Part shown: positions 1 to 11,814 of the stretch, piece after piece
Position numbering within the stretch: position 1 is the first letter of the stretch
Layout of the letters: each line of letters begins with the position of its first letter
DNA from: Oenanthe sinensis
Taxonomy: Eukaryota; Streptophyta; Magnoliopsida; Apiales; Apiaceae
Assembly: GCA_028671895.1 (NCBI GenBank)
Contig: CM053799.1
Coordinates: forward strand, 43,711,455-43,775,454
DNA: 64,000 nucleotides
Direction: 5' to 3'
Program-made: the position numbers and the translations under genes
Notes under the pieces: generated by a model
Told to the model about the DNA's origin: nothing
Database searches by the model: none
What the model saw: the letters and a program-made list of their open reading frames with translations, nothing else

Positions 1-2266
1 ATATACTCTCTAAGTGTTTCACTCATAGAATATATATTTTCACTCTTTCTCACTTGTGTTTCACTCTTTTCTCACAACACTATTTCTCTCTTAGTACGGA
101 TGACACAAACTTTATACCTGCAAGAAAGATCACCATAGCCCCTTCAAGAGAGGTCACTGGTGGTGCAATGGGGTTTTGTAAATCCCCGTCCTCAATTGAA
201 TCTATCAAAATATTTGATTTTAATAACTGAATTGCTTCAAGAATAGATTCAATGAGTTACTGATCATATAAGATGATCTATTCCGTTAGGAATCCAAATA
301 TGTTCCATCTGGGGAGGGAGACAAGGATCTATAATTTAGCAAATGATCCAAGTTTCCTCCTGACACCTGTGAAGGCATGTTGATTCAGTCAGAATCATCA
401 ATCATTTTTCCTTCCTTGATATGGAAGTTTAGAATAATTGATTCCGTCAATTCATCCTTAATGTGTGACAATCCTTATAGTGCATTTGAATATATACATT
501 TATGGTCGGCAGTGTTTGAATGTGTCCAGATGAAGTTGACTCTTTACAAATGGCCTTGGCTGACAAGCCAAATTCAATAGACTCATCATGTTAAGATGAT
601 GAACCTAGTAATAGTTTTGCCATTTGCAAATCTATACCCTTTTGGGAGGATATAAATTAGTTAGCAGTTGCCTTGGTTTCAATTTCATATTCTAACTAGA
701 GGCAGAGCTGCTGGAATACTCATAGATACTTCTCTTTTCTAGTGCACTAGAGGCACTTACTCTCTCACCCTTTTTAGTTGATAAAGCTTTTCTTTTCAGG
801 GGTTTAGTAGATGAAGTTGTATTTGTTTGAGTGTTTATATCTATGATCTGTGTTAGAGATTGTAGGTTTTCAATCCCTTGATCTTGTCCTATAGCCACTG
901 AGGGCTCAATACATCAATTGTATATATTTTTTTATATCAATTGATTAGAGAATATATCAAGATCGAGATTACCTGCTTTTACCTCGAGTCGATTGCTCTT
1001 GTTCGGCAGGACACAGATATAATTTTATTATTCGTGATTTTCAGATAAACAATATATATTATCACTAACAACAAAAATCATAATTAATTGCAATGAAATA
1101 ATAACAAATTATCAAAATATGATAATTAATAATAATTTCAAAAAGCAAGTAATTATGCTCCTAATATCTCATCGTATTAAAACTATGAAACTAATAAACG
1201 ATGAATTGCTTCAATTCATAATTTTAATAAGATAAAATTATGAGATATCATATCTTATTAATTATATATGTGTAATAATAAAATTATATATGTGTCCTAC
1301 CGAACAAGAGCAATCGACTTGAGGTAAAAGCAGGTAATCTCGATCTTGATATATTCTTTAATCAATTGATATAGAAATATATATATACAATTGATATATT
1401 GAGCCCTCAGTGGCTATAGGACAAGATCAAGAGATTGAAAACCTACAATCTCTAACACAGATCATAGACACAAACACTCAAACAGATACAACTTCATCTA
1501 CTAAACCCCTGAAAAGAAAAGTTTATCAACTAAAGAGGGTATCTATGAGTGTTCCAGCAGCTCTGGCTCTAGTTAGAATATGAAATTAAAACCAAGGCAA
1601 CTGCTAACTAATTTATATCCTCCCAAAAGGGTATAGATTTGTAAATGGCAAAACTGTTACTAGGTTCGTCATCTTAACATGATGAGTCTATTGAATTCGG
1701 ACTGTCAGCCAAGACCATTTGTAAAGAGTCAACTTCATCTGGACACATTCAAACACTGCAAACCATAAATGTATATATTCAAATGCACTGTAAGGATTGT
1801 CACACACTAAGGATGAATTGACGAAAGCAATTATTCTAAACTTTCATATCAAGGAAGGAAGGATGATTGATGATTCTGACTGAATCAACATGCCTTCACA
1901 GGCGTCAGGAGAAAACTTGGATCATTTGCTATATTATAGATCCTTGTCTCCCTCCCCAGATGGAACATATCTGGATTCCTAACAGAATAGATCATCTTAG
2001 ATGATCAGCAACTCATTGAATCTATTCCTGAAGCAATTCAGTTTTTAAAGTCAAATATTTTAATAGATTCAATTGAGGACGGAGATTTACGAAACCCCAT
2101 TGCACCACCAGTGACCTATCTTGAAGAGGCTATGGTGATCTTTCTTGCAGGTACAAAAGATTATGTCATCCGTACTGAGAGAGATATAGTGTTGTGATAA
2201 AAGTGTGAAACACAAGTGAGAAAGAGTAAAAATATATATTCTATGAGTGAAACACTTAGAGAGTAT
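1..2266. repeat. Head-to-head inverted repeat of family A internal sequence
   Basis: Bases 1 to about 1036 reappear as the reverse complement at about 1270-2266, with small indels, around a spacer of roughly 235 bases. The matching ends are clear: the stretch containing CTGCTTTTACCTCGAGTCGA near 975 is mirrored near 1320. The left arm is cut by the window start. The same block occurs once more, in the left-arm orientation, at about 45990-47300, including the spacer. Two copies of the same retroelement interior therefore lie head to head. A transcript through both arms could fold into a hairpin of about 1 kb; that consequence is inference. Confidence 0.85.
692..898 (-). pseudogene. Env-like linker remnant in the left arm
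   Basis: A 68-codon open stretch reads through GQDQGIENLQSLTQII and then a Ser/Thr/Lys-rich tail. It has no ATG; the first codon is GTG and the frame is open upstream, so it is an internal piece of a longer ORF. Decayed versions of the same text lie at about 1405-1580 (plus) and 46700-46905 (minus), and a distant relative at 47886-48110 (minus). Composition and position upstream of a polypurine tract and LTR fit the low-complexity linker of a SIRE envelope-like ORF. That assignment is inference. Confidence 0.4.
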
Positions 2267-2989
2267 ACGAGCGAAACACTTGTAAGAAACACAACGTAAA
2301 ATCACACACTAACACAATTACCAAATCCCATTCCCAATTCCATGTTAAAGATTTCTAATGTTACTCAACTAAGGGGGATGAAATTTCTTCTGATATTAAG
2401 GATTCTGAAGAGGATTACTCAACGAAGGGAGAGAAGTGTTGAATAGTTCAAACTGTTGAACAAGATCCAAAAGGGGAGAATTAGATCCAAAAAGGGAAAA
2501 GTGTTGAACAAGGTCCAAAGGGGAGAATTGTTTAACAAAGACTTTTACTAGAAGAGGATTACTCCATTATTGAACAAGAAAAGGGGGTATATAACAACAT
2601 GCTTGGATTGGATAGAACTAATGATTATTTATTAATTCTTCTATTCCATTTGATTTTAGGAGATTCTTGTATATAGGAATTAACCGGATTTTCTAAAATG
2701 CATAACATGTCATAGTTTGGATTTTTTATATCTGCGATGGTTTAATGCTGTATGTATGCCATGTCTGTTGTTACCTCTAATTAAATTGGTTGGATAATTC
2801 AAGTAAGAGGAGAATGAATTCACCTTGGGAGAGAAGTGAAGACAGAAGTTGGAGAAACAGAGGAGAAGTGGTAAGAAGAGAACAAGACTTCGTCTCTGCC
2901 ATCCTAAGGGGGAGTAGTGATGAGTCTGAGAAATGAAGATAATACTACTTGTATAATATATTCAGTGCTAGAGGAACAAATATCTTTCA

Positions 2990-3133
2990 TTTCAGTTTCT
3001 CAAGAAATCTGGAAATGCAGAATCTGATCCAGAGAAACCAGTCACTGAAGACGTACCAATGACACCTGATCACAAAAGTTAAACTCTAGAAGAAGGTGAA
3101 GTTGATACTTCTGAAGCTGGTAATGATAGGTAA
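2990..3133 (+). pseudogene. Env-like C-terminal tail remnant
   Basis: Translation gives a tail reading VPMTPDHK, a stop, then TLEEGEVDT. It matches the last residues of the longer open frame at 40348-41097 (VPRTPVHKGSNLEEGEVDT). Both are followed by the same untranslated stretch and polypurine tract. This shows that the A1 interior once encoded the same env-like protein and now keeps only its end. Confidence 0.55.
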
Positions 3134-3343
3134 GTCAAGATAGAACTTTGTTAAATATGTCCAGTCTAGAGGAACAGCTATCTTATATTTATCTTTCATA
3201 ATTGAAATCTGGAAATGTATTATATGATCCAGAAACAATTTATTATTTACAGTTATTAAATGTCATATTATTTTCTTAGTTGTTAGTTGAGTTATCCTCT
3301 AGGAATTTGTGTGTTAAATGTTTAACAACAAATAGGGGGAGAT

Positions 3344-4958
3344 TGAAAGTCATATGACTAGTCCTATTTGTAATAAGTAGATGACAACTCAACTCAGATA
3401 AGAAAGCGAAGTAAATAATAAATATTGAATATAGAGGAAGAACAAAAAGAAGCCAAAACATGACAAGACAAGACACAAAGACCACTACAGAAGAAATGAG
3501 AATCAACATTGTAGTTAGTTATCCGTGAACCAGACCAGTGCACAGGGTGGTCAACAATGTCAATGAAGATTCGTCATCAAAAAGTTCAAGTGGTTAAAAA
3601 GGTTATTGTTGAAGATCAGAAGAGTCTTATCTACATCAACAATAGTCAAGCCTTTAATTTAATTCTCTATTAATTAATTAAATTAATTAGTTAATTTAAT
3701 TAGTAAATTAATTCACTCAAAATTAATTTATTTCTTAAATTAATTAAAGGATTAATTAATTTAGAATTATTTTAGAATGACAGAAGACAGAAGCTGATAC
3801 AGGTTTGTTTGGAATGCAGTGTACAAGAGTCAGAATCCAAGATTGAATATTTGACTGGGTACATGCAGTGGTGAAAGGAAGTATTGTCTACTTTAAAGAG
3901 TCAGATTATTTCAGAAACAGAGGTACTTCTAATTGCAATTGTAGAAACAGCCAAACATGCCTGACGGTACTGACTTGAAGAAAAGACGGAAAAAGAAATG
4001 ACACGGAAGAAATGCAGAGTCATATATTCTTAAAGGTGGAACTCCGGTTGGAATTGATTTATCATTTCCAAGTTAAAAGGAGTTCGGTTCCAGACGTTCA
4101 GGAGACCGCAGCTTAGAGCGTAAGGATTTATTTTAATTAATAAATATTTTAATTATTTAGTAAATTATATTTATAAATATCTAAATAATATTAGATATTT
4201 ATTTTTATAATTTTTGAATTAAATTTATTATTTATTAATTAAAGATTATAAGCTGTGTGAGTCTAAAAGTATTTCTATGGGGCTAATCAAAGAAACCTAC
4301 GACAATGAGAAATGAAAGGGGCAGGCGATTAATGTTGTTTGAATAAGCCAATAGAAGCTTGCCAAGTGTCCATTTAAAAGAAAAAGGAATGATTGGCTGC
4401 TGTTAAAGAAAGTCATACCGAATTTCTGAAAGGTCATATCGAGTGAAAAAAGTCATACCCAGCTATTTCAAATGTCATACAAGGCTTAATTTCATTAAAT
4501 AAAGTCATAGTGAAAAAGGTCATACAAGCTTAGAATTCCTCTATAAATATGAGGCTTGAGCTTCATAATTCAGAAGTAGAAAAACTTTCAAATTCAGTAA
4601 TTTGTCTGCAAAGTTATATTCACAGACTTTCTGTGTTGGTTTGAGTTTAATTCTTAAGTAGAACAATTCATGTCAAATTTGTTCTAGGAATTAAATGTTT
4701 ATTCTACCGAATATTGTAACACCCTTTCAAGTTTAATATACGTATTTAACTTGAATCTTGTTTACTTACTTGCTAATTTCTATATCTTAAATGTTTAATC
4801 ATGAAAATAGAAAGCTAGTAAGTCAGCCTCCCAAACAATACAAACACTCGAACCCTCAGCTAAAGCAATAATTTAATTCCGCAAATTCTGAAAAGAATTT
4901 TAAATTGTTGTCAGTATCGCATTCAACCCCCCTTCTACGATACTTCCTGGACCCAACA
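3344..4958 (+). repeat. 3' LTR of family A (A1)
   Basis: Begins TGAAAGTCAT directly after the polypurine tract and ends GGACCCAACA, so it has TG...CA termini over 1615 bp. The interior holds AT-rich AATTAATTAA runs, several copies of a GTCATACCGA-like motif around 4420-4530, a TATA box and, close to the end, ATTCAACCCCCCTTCTAC. The LTR at 43140-44947 is the inverted counterpart. Confidence 0.8.
4543..4550 (+). promoter_or_regulatory. LTR TATA box (A1)
   Basis: TATAAATA in the context TTCCTCTATAAATATGAGGC, about 410 bases before the LTR end. The equivalent box is preserved in A2 (43551-43558, minus) and is damaged to CTCTAAATAT in E near 42475. It is the likely core promoter for retroelement transcription. 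Confidence 0.6.
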
Positions 4959-4961
4959 AAG

Positions 4962-5990
4962 GTTCACTGAGTATGCAGGGTTGAATACAGCCCAGAGTCA
5001 AATATTGATGAATATCAAGAAGGACAAGGACCTTTGATGGCCGAAGCCACTAAGGACTGATCCTGAGAAAAGAAATAAGAATGCTTACTACCGGTTTCAC
5101 AGAGATGTGGGACATGAAACTGATGATTGTCGTAAGTTAAAGGACAAGATTGAGTTTTTGATAAGAAGAGGAAAGTTGAACAAATACACCAAGGATGGTA
5201 ATAGAAATAACGAGGTTACAATGACATGCGAAGGGATTCTGACCCCAAAGAAAGGAGTAACCAGCCCCGTGGGCCTGTGATCAATGTAATTTTAGGGGGG
5301 GCAACTGTTGCAGGTAACTCCCGAAATTCTAGAAAGGCTTATGCCCGAGAGGTGATGAGTATCGTTGGAGAAGCTCCTAAGAGAGCAAGAACTGAGGTAT
5401 CTTTGGCCTTTGATGATTCTGACTTGGAAGGGGTGAAGTTCCCCATGATGACCTCCTGGTGATCACCTCTATCATAGGGAATTCACCTGTAAAAAGAGTC
5501 TTTGTAGACAACGGGTCATCAGTGGACATCTTGTTTTATGATGCTTTAAAATGGGTTACAATGATTCATAATTGACTATTTCGAACATGCCCATCTATGG
5601 TTTCAATGGAGTGGAATCCCATATTGAGGGAATAATACAGCTACCTATGACTATGGGCAAGGACCCTCGATGGTCAACACATATTAAATTTTCTGGTTAT
5701 TAAGGCAAATACCACCTATAATGTGATCCTTGGAAGGACTGGGTTGCATGCCTTCAAGGCTATAACTTCTACACATCATCTGAAGGTAAAGTTCCCTACT
5801 AGGAATGGGGTAGGAGAAGAGATAGGAGATCAAAGAATGGCCAGAAGCTGTTATATGGCTGCTCTAAAACCCGATGTCACCGGGGGACAGGTTCTGCCCA
5901 TTGAAGAATGGATGTCCGAGACAAGGAGGAAAGAAGGGGAAACCTGTAGAAGACCTAGAGCCAATCCCCCTAGATCCTCAAGATCCTAAT
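4962..5990 (+). pseudogene. Tat gag C-terminus and protease (broken)
   Basis: Gag reads RFTEYAGLNTAQSQILMNIK, then PLRTDPEKRNKNAYY and RFHRDVGHETDDCRKLKD. This is the Tat gag zinc-finger region, with the first Cys replaced by Tyr. Further on, SRNSRKAYAREVMSIVGEAP and [12 protein letters not shown] lead to the aspartic protease signature [11 protein letters not shown] near 5505; the usual active site here is DNG. The frame changes at least three times and stops interrupt it. The last open piece is 5723-5989. In an active element this unit would supply the capsid and the processing protease. Confidence 0.75.
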
Positions 5991-6019
5991 AAAGTGACCT
6001 ATGTCGGGGCTTCACTCTC

Positions 6020-7424
6020 CAAGGACCTGAAACAATAACTAGTTAAGTTCTTGTAAGACAACAGCGATGTATTCGCTTGGACAGCCGCCGACATGCCAAG
6101 GATAGACCCTAAACTTATTACACATCAACTGAATATAGATCCTAAGCAGACATCCGTCAAACATAAGAAGAGAAATTTTGCTCCTGAAAGATAAGAAGCC
6201 ATTAAACAAGAGGTAGAGAAGCTATTGGAAGCAGGATTTATTGAAGAGATTCAATTCCCTGAGTGGCTAGAAAACCCTGTGATGGTCAAGAAGGCCAATG
6301 TAAAGTGGAGGATGTGTGTGGACTTCACAGACTTGAATGATGCTTGTCCAAAGGACTCTTTCCTCTTGCCTAGGATAGACACACTGATTGATGCCACGGC
6401 TGGGCACGAGATGCTTAGTTTCATGGATGGCTTTAGTGGCTACAACTAAATCAGAATTCAACCCAATGACATCCCTAAGGTATCATTCATAACTGACTTT
6501 GGTCTTTTCTGTTATCTCGTTATGGCTTTTGGACTAAAGAATGCAGGAGCGACATACCAAAGGCTTGTGAATAAAATTTTCAAGCACCTCATTGGTAAAA
6601 CCATGGAGGTCTATGTTGATGACATGCTTGGCAAAAGCCTGGACAAGGCTGATCATCTTAAGAACCTAAGAGAGACATTTGAAGTTCTGAGAACCCATAG
6701 AATGATGTTGAATCCAGACAAGTGTGCCATTGGAGTCGGCTCCAGAAAATTTCTAGGCCTGATGGTCTCAAAAAGAGGCAATGAGGCCAATCCTCATAAA
6801 ATTAAAAGTATTAAAGATGTCCAAAAGTTCACCGAAAGGGTAGCAGCCCTAGGGCATTTCATATCCAAGTCCGGAGAGACGTATTTACCATTCTTCAAGG
6901 CCCTCAAGAAGGTCAAAGATTTTGTGTGGAGTGAAGAAAGCCAAGCAGCCTTTGAAGAATTGAAGAAGTACATGGATAAGCCACCTTTTCTCACTAAACC
7001 AAGCCCTAGAGAGGTGTTGTTCCTATACTTGGCTGTTTCCAGCTTAGCTTTGAGTGTTGTTGTTGTGAGAGAGGAAGCCAAGGTTCAGAAACCCATTTAC
7101 TATGTTAGTAAAATTCTGAATAGTGCAGAGTTGAATTACTCAAAAGTTGAGAAGTTTGCCTTAACATTTATAATGGCCTCAAGAAATCTACGTCCATACT
7201 TTCAATCACACGTAATTGAAGTCTTGACAGGCCAACCCTTGAGAAACATATTGCATAACCCCAAGGCTAGTGGAAGGCTGATTAAATGGGAGATTGAACT
7301 TGGAGAATTTGAGATCCGCTACAAGCCTAGGATGGCCATCAAGGCCCAAGCTCTAGTTAACTTTGTGGTTGAGTGTACCATTCCCAACCAAGAAGTTAGG
7401 GGCAGGAAAAGAGTGAAAAAATAA
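6020..7424 (+). pseudogene. Tat reverse transcriptase and RNase H
   Basis: The finger/palm text runs WLENPVMVKKANVKWRMCVD, DLNDACPKDSF and LPRIDTLIDATAGHEMLSFM at 6225-6449, then AFGLKNAGATYQRLVN and the catalytic YVDDML near 6610. Primer-grip and thumb regions follow. The gypsy RNase H runs from about 7010 (FLYLAVSSLALSVVVV) to 7340. Stops at about 6192 and 6447 fall where the family has Gln, so CAA has become TAA. The YVDD box itself is intact. The enzyme would copy RNA to DNA inside virus-like particles, but this copy cannot be made whole. Confidence 0.85.
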
Positions 7425-7429
7425 GGAGA

Positions 7430-9166
7430 ATGAAAAGAATGAGGAAGTAGTCAAGGAGTATTGGGTGCTCTTTTTTGACGGAGCTTCAAAAACAAAAACA
7501 AGTGGAGCTGGTTTAGTCTTACAAGCCCTGATGGCTTCATTGTGGAATATGCGATCAAGTTAGATTTCCTAACTATGAACAATGAGGTAGAGTATGAAGC
7601 TTTGATAGCTGGACTCAGTTTAGCCAGAACCTTGAGGGTAAAGAATGTGAAGGTCTGTGGAGACTCAAGGCTTGTAATTTCCCAAGTGAATGGGGAGTTT
7701 GAGGCCCGTGATGAGACAATGATAATATACCTGAGGATTGTTAAGGCTTAGGCAACACAATTCGAAAAATGTTACTTTGAGTACATCCCGAGAGAAGAGA
7801 ATGTGAAGGCTGATGCCCTATCTAAATTTGCGTCATCCGAGATTGAGAACTACTTTGGTAGTGTTTACTTCCAAGTCTTGAAGAACCCGAGCATTGATGC
7901 TAAGTTAGTAGCCCCGATCGGGCTGGGAACATATTGGATGGATCTTATCAAGCTTTACCTAGAAACGAGAACGACACCTACTAACCCCTTGGAGGCATGA
8001 AAATTATCAGTGAGGGCCCTAAAATATGCTCTTATTGAAGGGATACTTTATAAAAAGTCGCACGTGATACCATACTTGAAGTGTCCGAGATCCAATGAGG
8101 CTAAAGCTGCCCTGAGAGAAGTTCATGAGGGTGTGTGTGTCCAGCACCTAGGAAGCAGGGCTATTTCTCATAAAATAGTGAGGTTGGGATTCTATTGGCC
8201 TGAAATGCTTACAGATGCTAAAGCTTATGTTAAGAAGTGTGATCATTGCCAATGGTTTGCACCCATTGTTAGGCATCTCCCTAAGATATTGACGTCTATT
8301 AACTCACCAATCCCTTTTTCTATGTGGGGGATGAATATTTTAGGCCCGTTTCCTAAGGCCAGTGCACAAAGGAAGTTCTTCATTGTTGCAATTGACTACT
8401 TCACTAAGTGGATAGAGGCCAAACCCTTGGCTAAGATTGATACAAAGAATGTGACACAATTCTTCTAGAAAAATGTCATATGCAACTATGGGTTACCAAA
8501 GATCCTAGTAACAGACAACGGGACTCAGTTCAACAACAAAGACTTTACTGAGTTTTGTGGAAAGTACGACATTGAGCTGCACTTCAATTCGGTAGCTCAT
8601 CATCAATCAAATGGAAAAACAGAGGTTGCCAATAGAATTATCCTGGATGGACTCAAAAAGAAAGTTGAGCACTCTCAAGGTACTTGGGTTGATGAATTAC
8701 TCACAATCCTGTGGGCATTTAGAACTACATGTAAAACCTCGACAGGTGCAACCCCATTTCAACTAGCCTACAGGGCCAAAGTCCTGGTGCCTGTTGAGAT
8801 CACTCATGCTTCGCCAAGGACACAAGAGTTTGAACTTGAAGCAAATGAGGAAGTTATGAAGCTTGCCCTGTATTTAATTGAGGAAGTACGCGACGAAGTT
8901 AATGCTCGAATTATTGAAATCCAGAAGAAAGCTCCATTTTACTATAACCTTAGAGTCAAAGAAAGGTTCTTCCGTGAAGGAGACTTAGTCCTATGAAATA
9001 TTGAAGCCTCTCGAGCTGGTCCCAAGGGCAAACTAGCCCTGAATTGGGAAGGACCTTATCAAGTCAATGAAGTCACTGGGCAAAGAGCGTACAAACTCCA
9101 GACCTTAGAAGGAATTGAAATCCCAAGAAGCTGGAATGCTGCTAACTTGAGGATTTATCATGTTTG
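7430..9166 (+). pseudogene. Tat second RNase H and integrase
   Basis: The second RNase H starts with LFFDGASKTKTSGAGLVL near 7470. It has NNEVEYEALIAGL, CGDSRLVISQVNGE and REENVKADALSKFA, ending about 7840. Integrase follows: HLGSRAISHKIVRLGFYWP with a zinc-binding KKCDHCQ, then the core with IVAIDYFTKWIEAKPL, VTDNGTQF and the SNGKTEVANRI region, and a C-terminal domain ending LRIYHV at about 9166. Stops at 7751, 8000, 8468 and 8996 fit C-to-T changes at Arg, Trp or Gln codons. The duplicated RNase H is the diagnostic Tat trait. Confidence 0.85.
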
Positions 9167-9490
9167 ATTGAAGGCCTTGAGGCCTAAGCATTTTAAAATT
9201 TTACCTATCAATTTGTAAGCCTTGAAGGCTAGACATGTTTAAGATTGAAAACTTGGTTCTTCCTAATATATAAAAGGATCATTTCCCATTATCTTGGTTT
9301 TTGAGGATATTCTTGAGTTTTGAAAAACCTTTACAAATCATGTGAACGTTTATTGTTTATATTCGAATTAAACACGAAAAACAAATAAAACCGACACAAT
9401 GAAAAAAGCATAAAGAACATAAATATAAAAGCTCAAAAGGCCAAAGAGTTTATAAAAAGCCTTGGAAGGCTGAGATAAATAGGTACAAAA

Positions 9491-11295
9491 CTACAAAGGT
9501 GAAAATCCTAAACTATTCAGCACCCTCAGAACCTTCGGCCTCCTCGCTCCCTGAAGATTCTCTCGAGTCGCTAGATTCCTCCCCCTCCGACGAACTGGAA
9601 GCCTGAGAATTCCCACCACCGATTTCTGAGGAGTTGCCTTAGGAGTAACCTTTGAAGGCTTGACTCGGCGAGGAGAAGGTGAAGGAGCACAAATCTTTCT
9701 ATGTCTGATATTGGGGCTAATCTCCTCGTCAGTGTCGTCCTCTTGTGCATCAATTAGAAGCTGCAACGCTTTGGCTGACTGAAGACTTTTGAAGTCCACC
9801 TTTGGGTCAAATAAGCCCGGATGCTTCTCCAGCACCGCCTTCAAAGCCTCGTTCCTCCCCACCGTGTAGTTCTTGGTATTCCTCTGAGCCCAGGTAGGTA
9901 TCAATGATGACGTTCTTCTCGGTTCGGAGTTCAACCACCTCCGCCTGAGCCTGCCTCGGGAGCTCGGCCTGTTTGGCCAACTTTTCTTCTAGGCCCTTTA
10001 GTTTGGCCTCAACAACAACCAAGTCCTTCTTGTATTTCCCGGCCTACGTCTTCCATGCATCAGCCTGATGAAGGGAAGCCTGGAAATAGGCGTTAGCCTA
10101 GAAAGCTAATAAACCAGGGTAAGTCAAAAAACTAGTGTTTAATCGCAAGTAAAGAAGAATTGTTAAGTGCGAAAAAACCATAAGTAGTGAAATGATGAAA
10201 AAACTATAATAATATCTTGTAAGCCAGGGATTTTGGCACCTTGACAGCCTCACCGCCCTCACCAACAGTTACCTCAATGTGGAGCTGCAAGAACGCAGGC
10301 AACTCCTTCACCTGCCACGGATCGTGCTTTAATTTATGCCGCTTCATACGGCCAGTTTCTTCCATGGGTGGAACAGTCAACTCATTGATCTGCACATCAG
10401 CTAAAAAAGAAACACGAAAACATTAACAAACAATCAACACAAAAGATAAGAACGAAGGCTAAGTTAGATGTTATACCTTTAGTTAAAACCCTGGAAAGGC
10501 CAACGGCCTTTAGCTGACGCTCATCCAAGAGAGCCCAAGAAACTTCCTTGGTCTTAATCTGGGAACATATGCAGCTTGCTCCGTCTCTGTGAGCACTATT
10601 GTTTCAGCACTCCCGTCGGCCACCTTCCCTATGCTGGACCTAAAAAGGGAACCCTAGTCGGCCTCCTCTCACTTTATTTGGACAAATTCGTCCTTCCAAT
10701 TTGGGTTTTTGTCAGGGATGGAAGAGTGGTAAAAAATATGGGGCATGTTGGGCCTATGACCTATGTGGACCCAACCCAATGACAAACTAGAAGAATTTTT
10801 GAATTCGAAAATTTTCCTAAACAAAGGGATAGTCATTTTTATTTTATTTTCGAGGCAAAGGACCATAAAGCAATGAATGATCCTCCACCCATTTGGGGCA
10901 ATTTGGAAGGGGTAGATTTGCACATCTACTAATAAAGTAGGAATGAAATCATGCAAAGGAAACCTAAGCCCGGCAAAAAGGGCATCTATGTAGACAAATA
11001 AATAATTGTGCTTCCAATGACATGTTTTATCACCGGGCCCAACCATGGAAATGGAAAAACGATGAGGAAAATTAAACAAGCTATTGTACTCTTCTATCAG
11101 GTCAGTGTCAAAAAACTTATTGCTATGGCTATACGAATCTAAGTGAGACTGAATAGGGTGTTCATCCCCCCGTTGGTTGATCATATCAATCAAAGACATG
11201 TATGTAGAGTAAATGGGAATACGGCTAAGGGGTTTACCTCTTTTGGCTGACCCCGCAGTCATGGCAGCTAGTCTCGAAGCCTTCTTGTCAGCCAT
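9491..11295 (-). pseudogene. Antisense ORF of Tat element (gypsy-type transposase-like domain)
   Basis: Read on minus, the ORF starts MADKKASRLAAMTAGSAKRG at 11295. It has a globular domain with PHRFSISMVGPGD, FPLHDFIPTLL and IAPNGWRIIHCFMVLCLE, resembling the family named putative gypsy-type transposon domain (Pfam Transposase_28). It continues with PRLRPRKFLGLSWMS, an exon at 10204-10400, a coiled coil (VVVEAKLKGLEEKLAKQAEL) at 9960-10022, and an acidic, basic C-terminal tail to 9491. One clear intron and several frameshifts or stops break it. Such antisense ORFs are known downstream of integrase in Tat elements; their role is unknown. Confidence 0.65.
10401..10476 (-). other. Probable intron in the Tat antisense ORF
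   Basis: On minus the donor reads AACTAAAG|GTATAAC and the acceptor TTTTTTAG|CTGATGTGC, giving a 76-base intron with an AT-rich interior. Coding-like text lies on both sides. Inferred from sequence only. Confidence 0.5.
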
Positions 11296-11757
11296 GTGAC
11301 TTGGTCAAACTACTTAAATTACTAAAGGAGTTTAAGAGCTGGATTTCTGAAAAGCTAGAGAGCTCGAAGTACTAGAAAGAAATTTGAGAAGAAAAATGAG
11401 AAGTGTAAATAGTGAGTATCCTCACATCACTCATATATAGGAGCCCAGCCGGTCACATGACCATTTGAGAACCCTCATGAACGGGCATTTCCAGGTCAAG
11501 TGACCGTTAACAGTCTTGGCTACCGGTGTGACCAGTGAATGGACTCAATTATAAAGGTCCGTGCTTCAAGGCCCAAGAATGACACTCAATAAATAAATGA
11601 AAAGTAATAAAGACTAAACTCTGGGACCTCATTTATGGAAGGATCTGGAATATGGGCCGAAAATCTAAAATCAAACCCTGAGAATGATCCAATGATTAAA
11701 CGCCTATGACTAATGGGCCCAAATAATCAATGGCCCACATTGTTGAAAACCCAAAAT
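11296..11757. other. Leader of the antisense ORF, no gene seen
   Basis: AT-rich non-coding sequence between the antisense ORF start and the tandem array. On minus, a TATATA-like stretch near 11430-11440 (plus text CATATATAGG) lies about 140 bases upstream of the antisense ATG and could serve as its promoter. No further structure recognised. Confidence 0.4.
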
Positions 11758-11814
11758 TGTTAAAGAAAAAAAAATTAAACAAAAAGTAAGTTTGGCTTAG
11801 ATAAACCCATGTTC

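Larger units (their letters stand above)
1270..4958 (+). mobile_element. Family A SIRE-like copia, 3' part with LTR (copy A1)
   Basis: Plus-strand 3' end of a retroelement: an internal remnant (1270-3343), a polypurine tract ending AGGGGGAGAT just before 3344, and a long LTR (3344-4958). No gag or pol remains. Short traces of an env-like ORF survive near 1400-1580 and 2990-3133. The element ends exactly at 4958, where Tat gypsy gag begins, so it interrupts or abuts that element. A minus-strand sister copy lies at 43140-47305. SIRE assignment rests on the long LTR, the AATAGGGGGAGATTG tract and the ATTCAACCCCCCTTCTAC motif near the LTR end. Confidence 0.75.
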
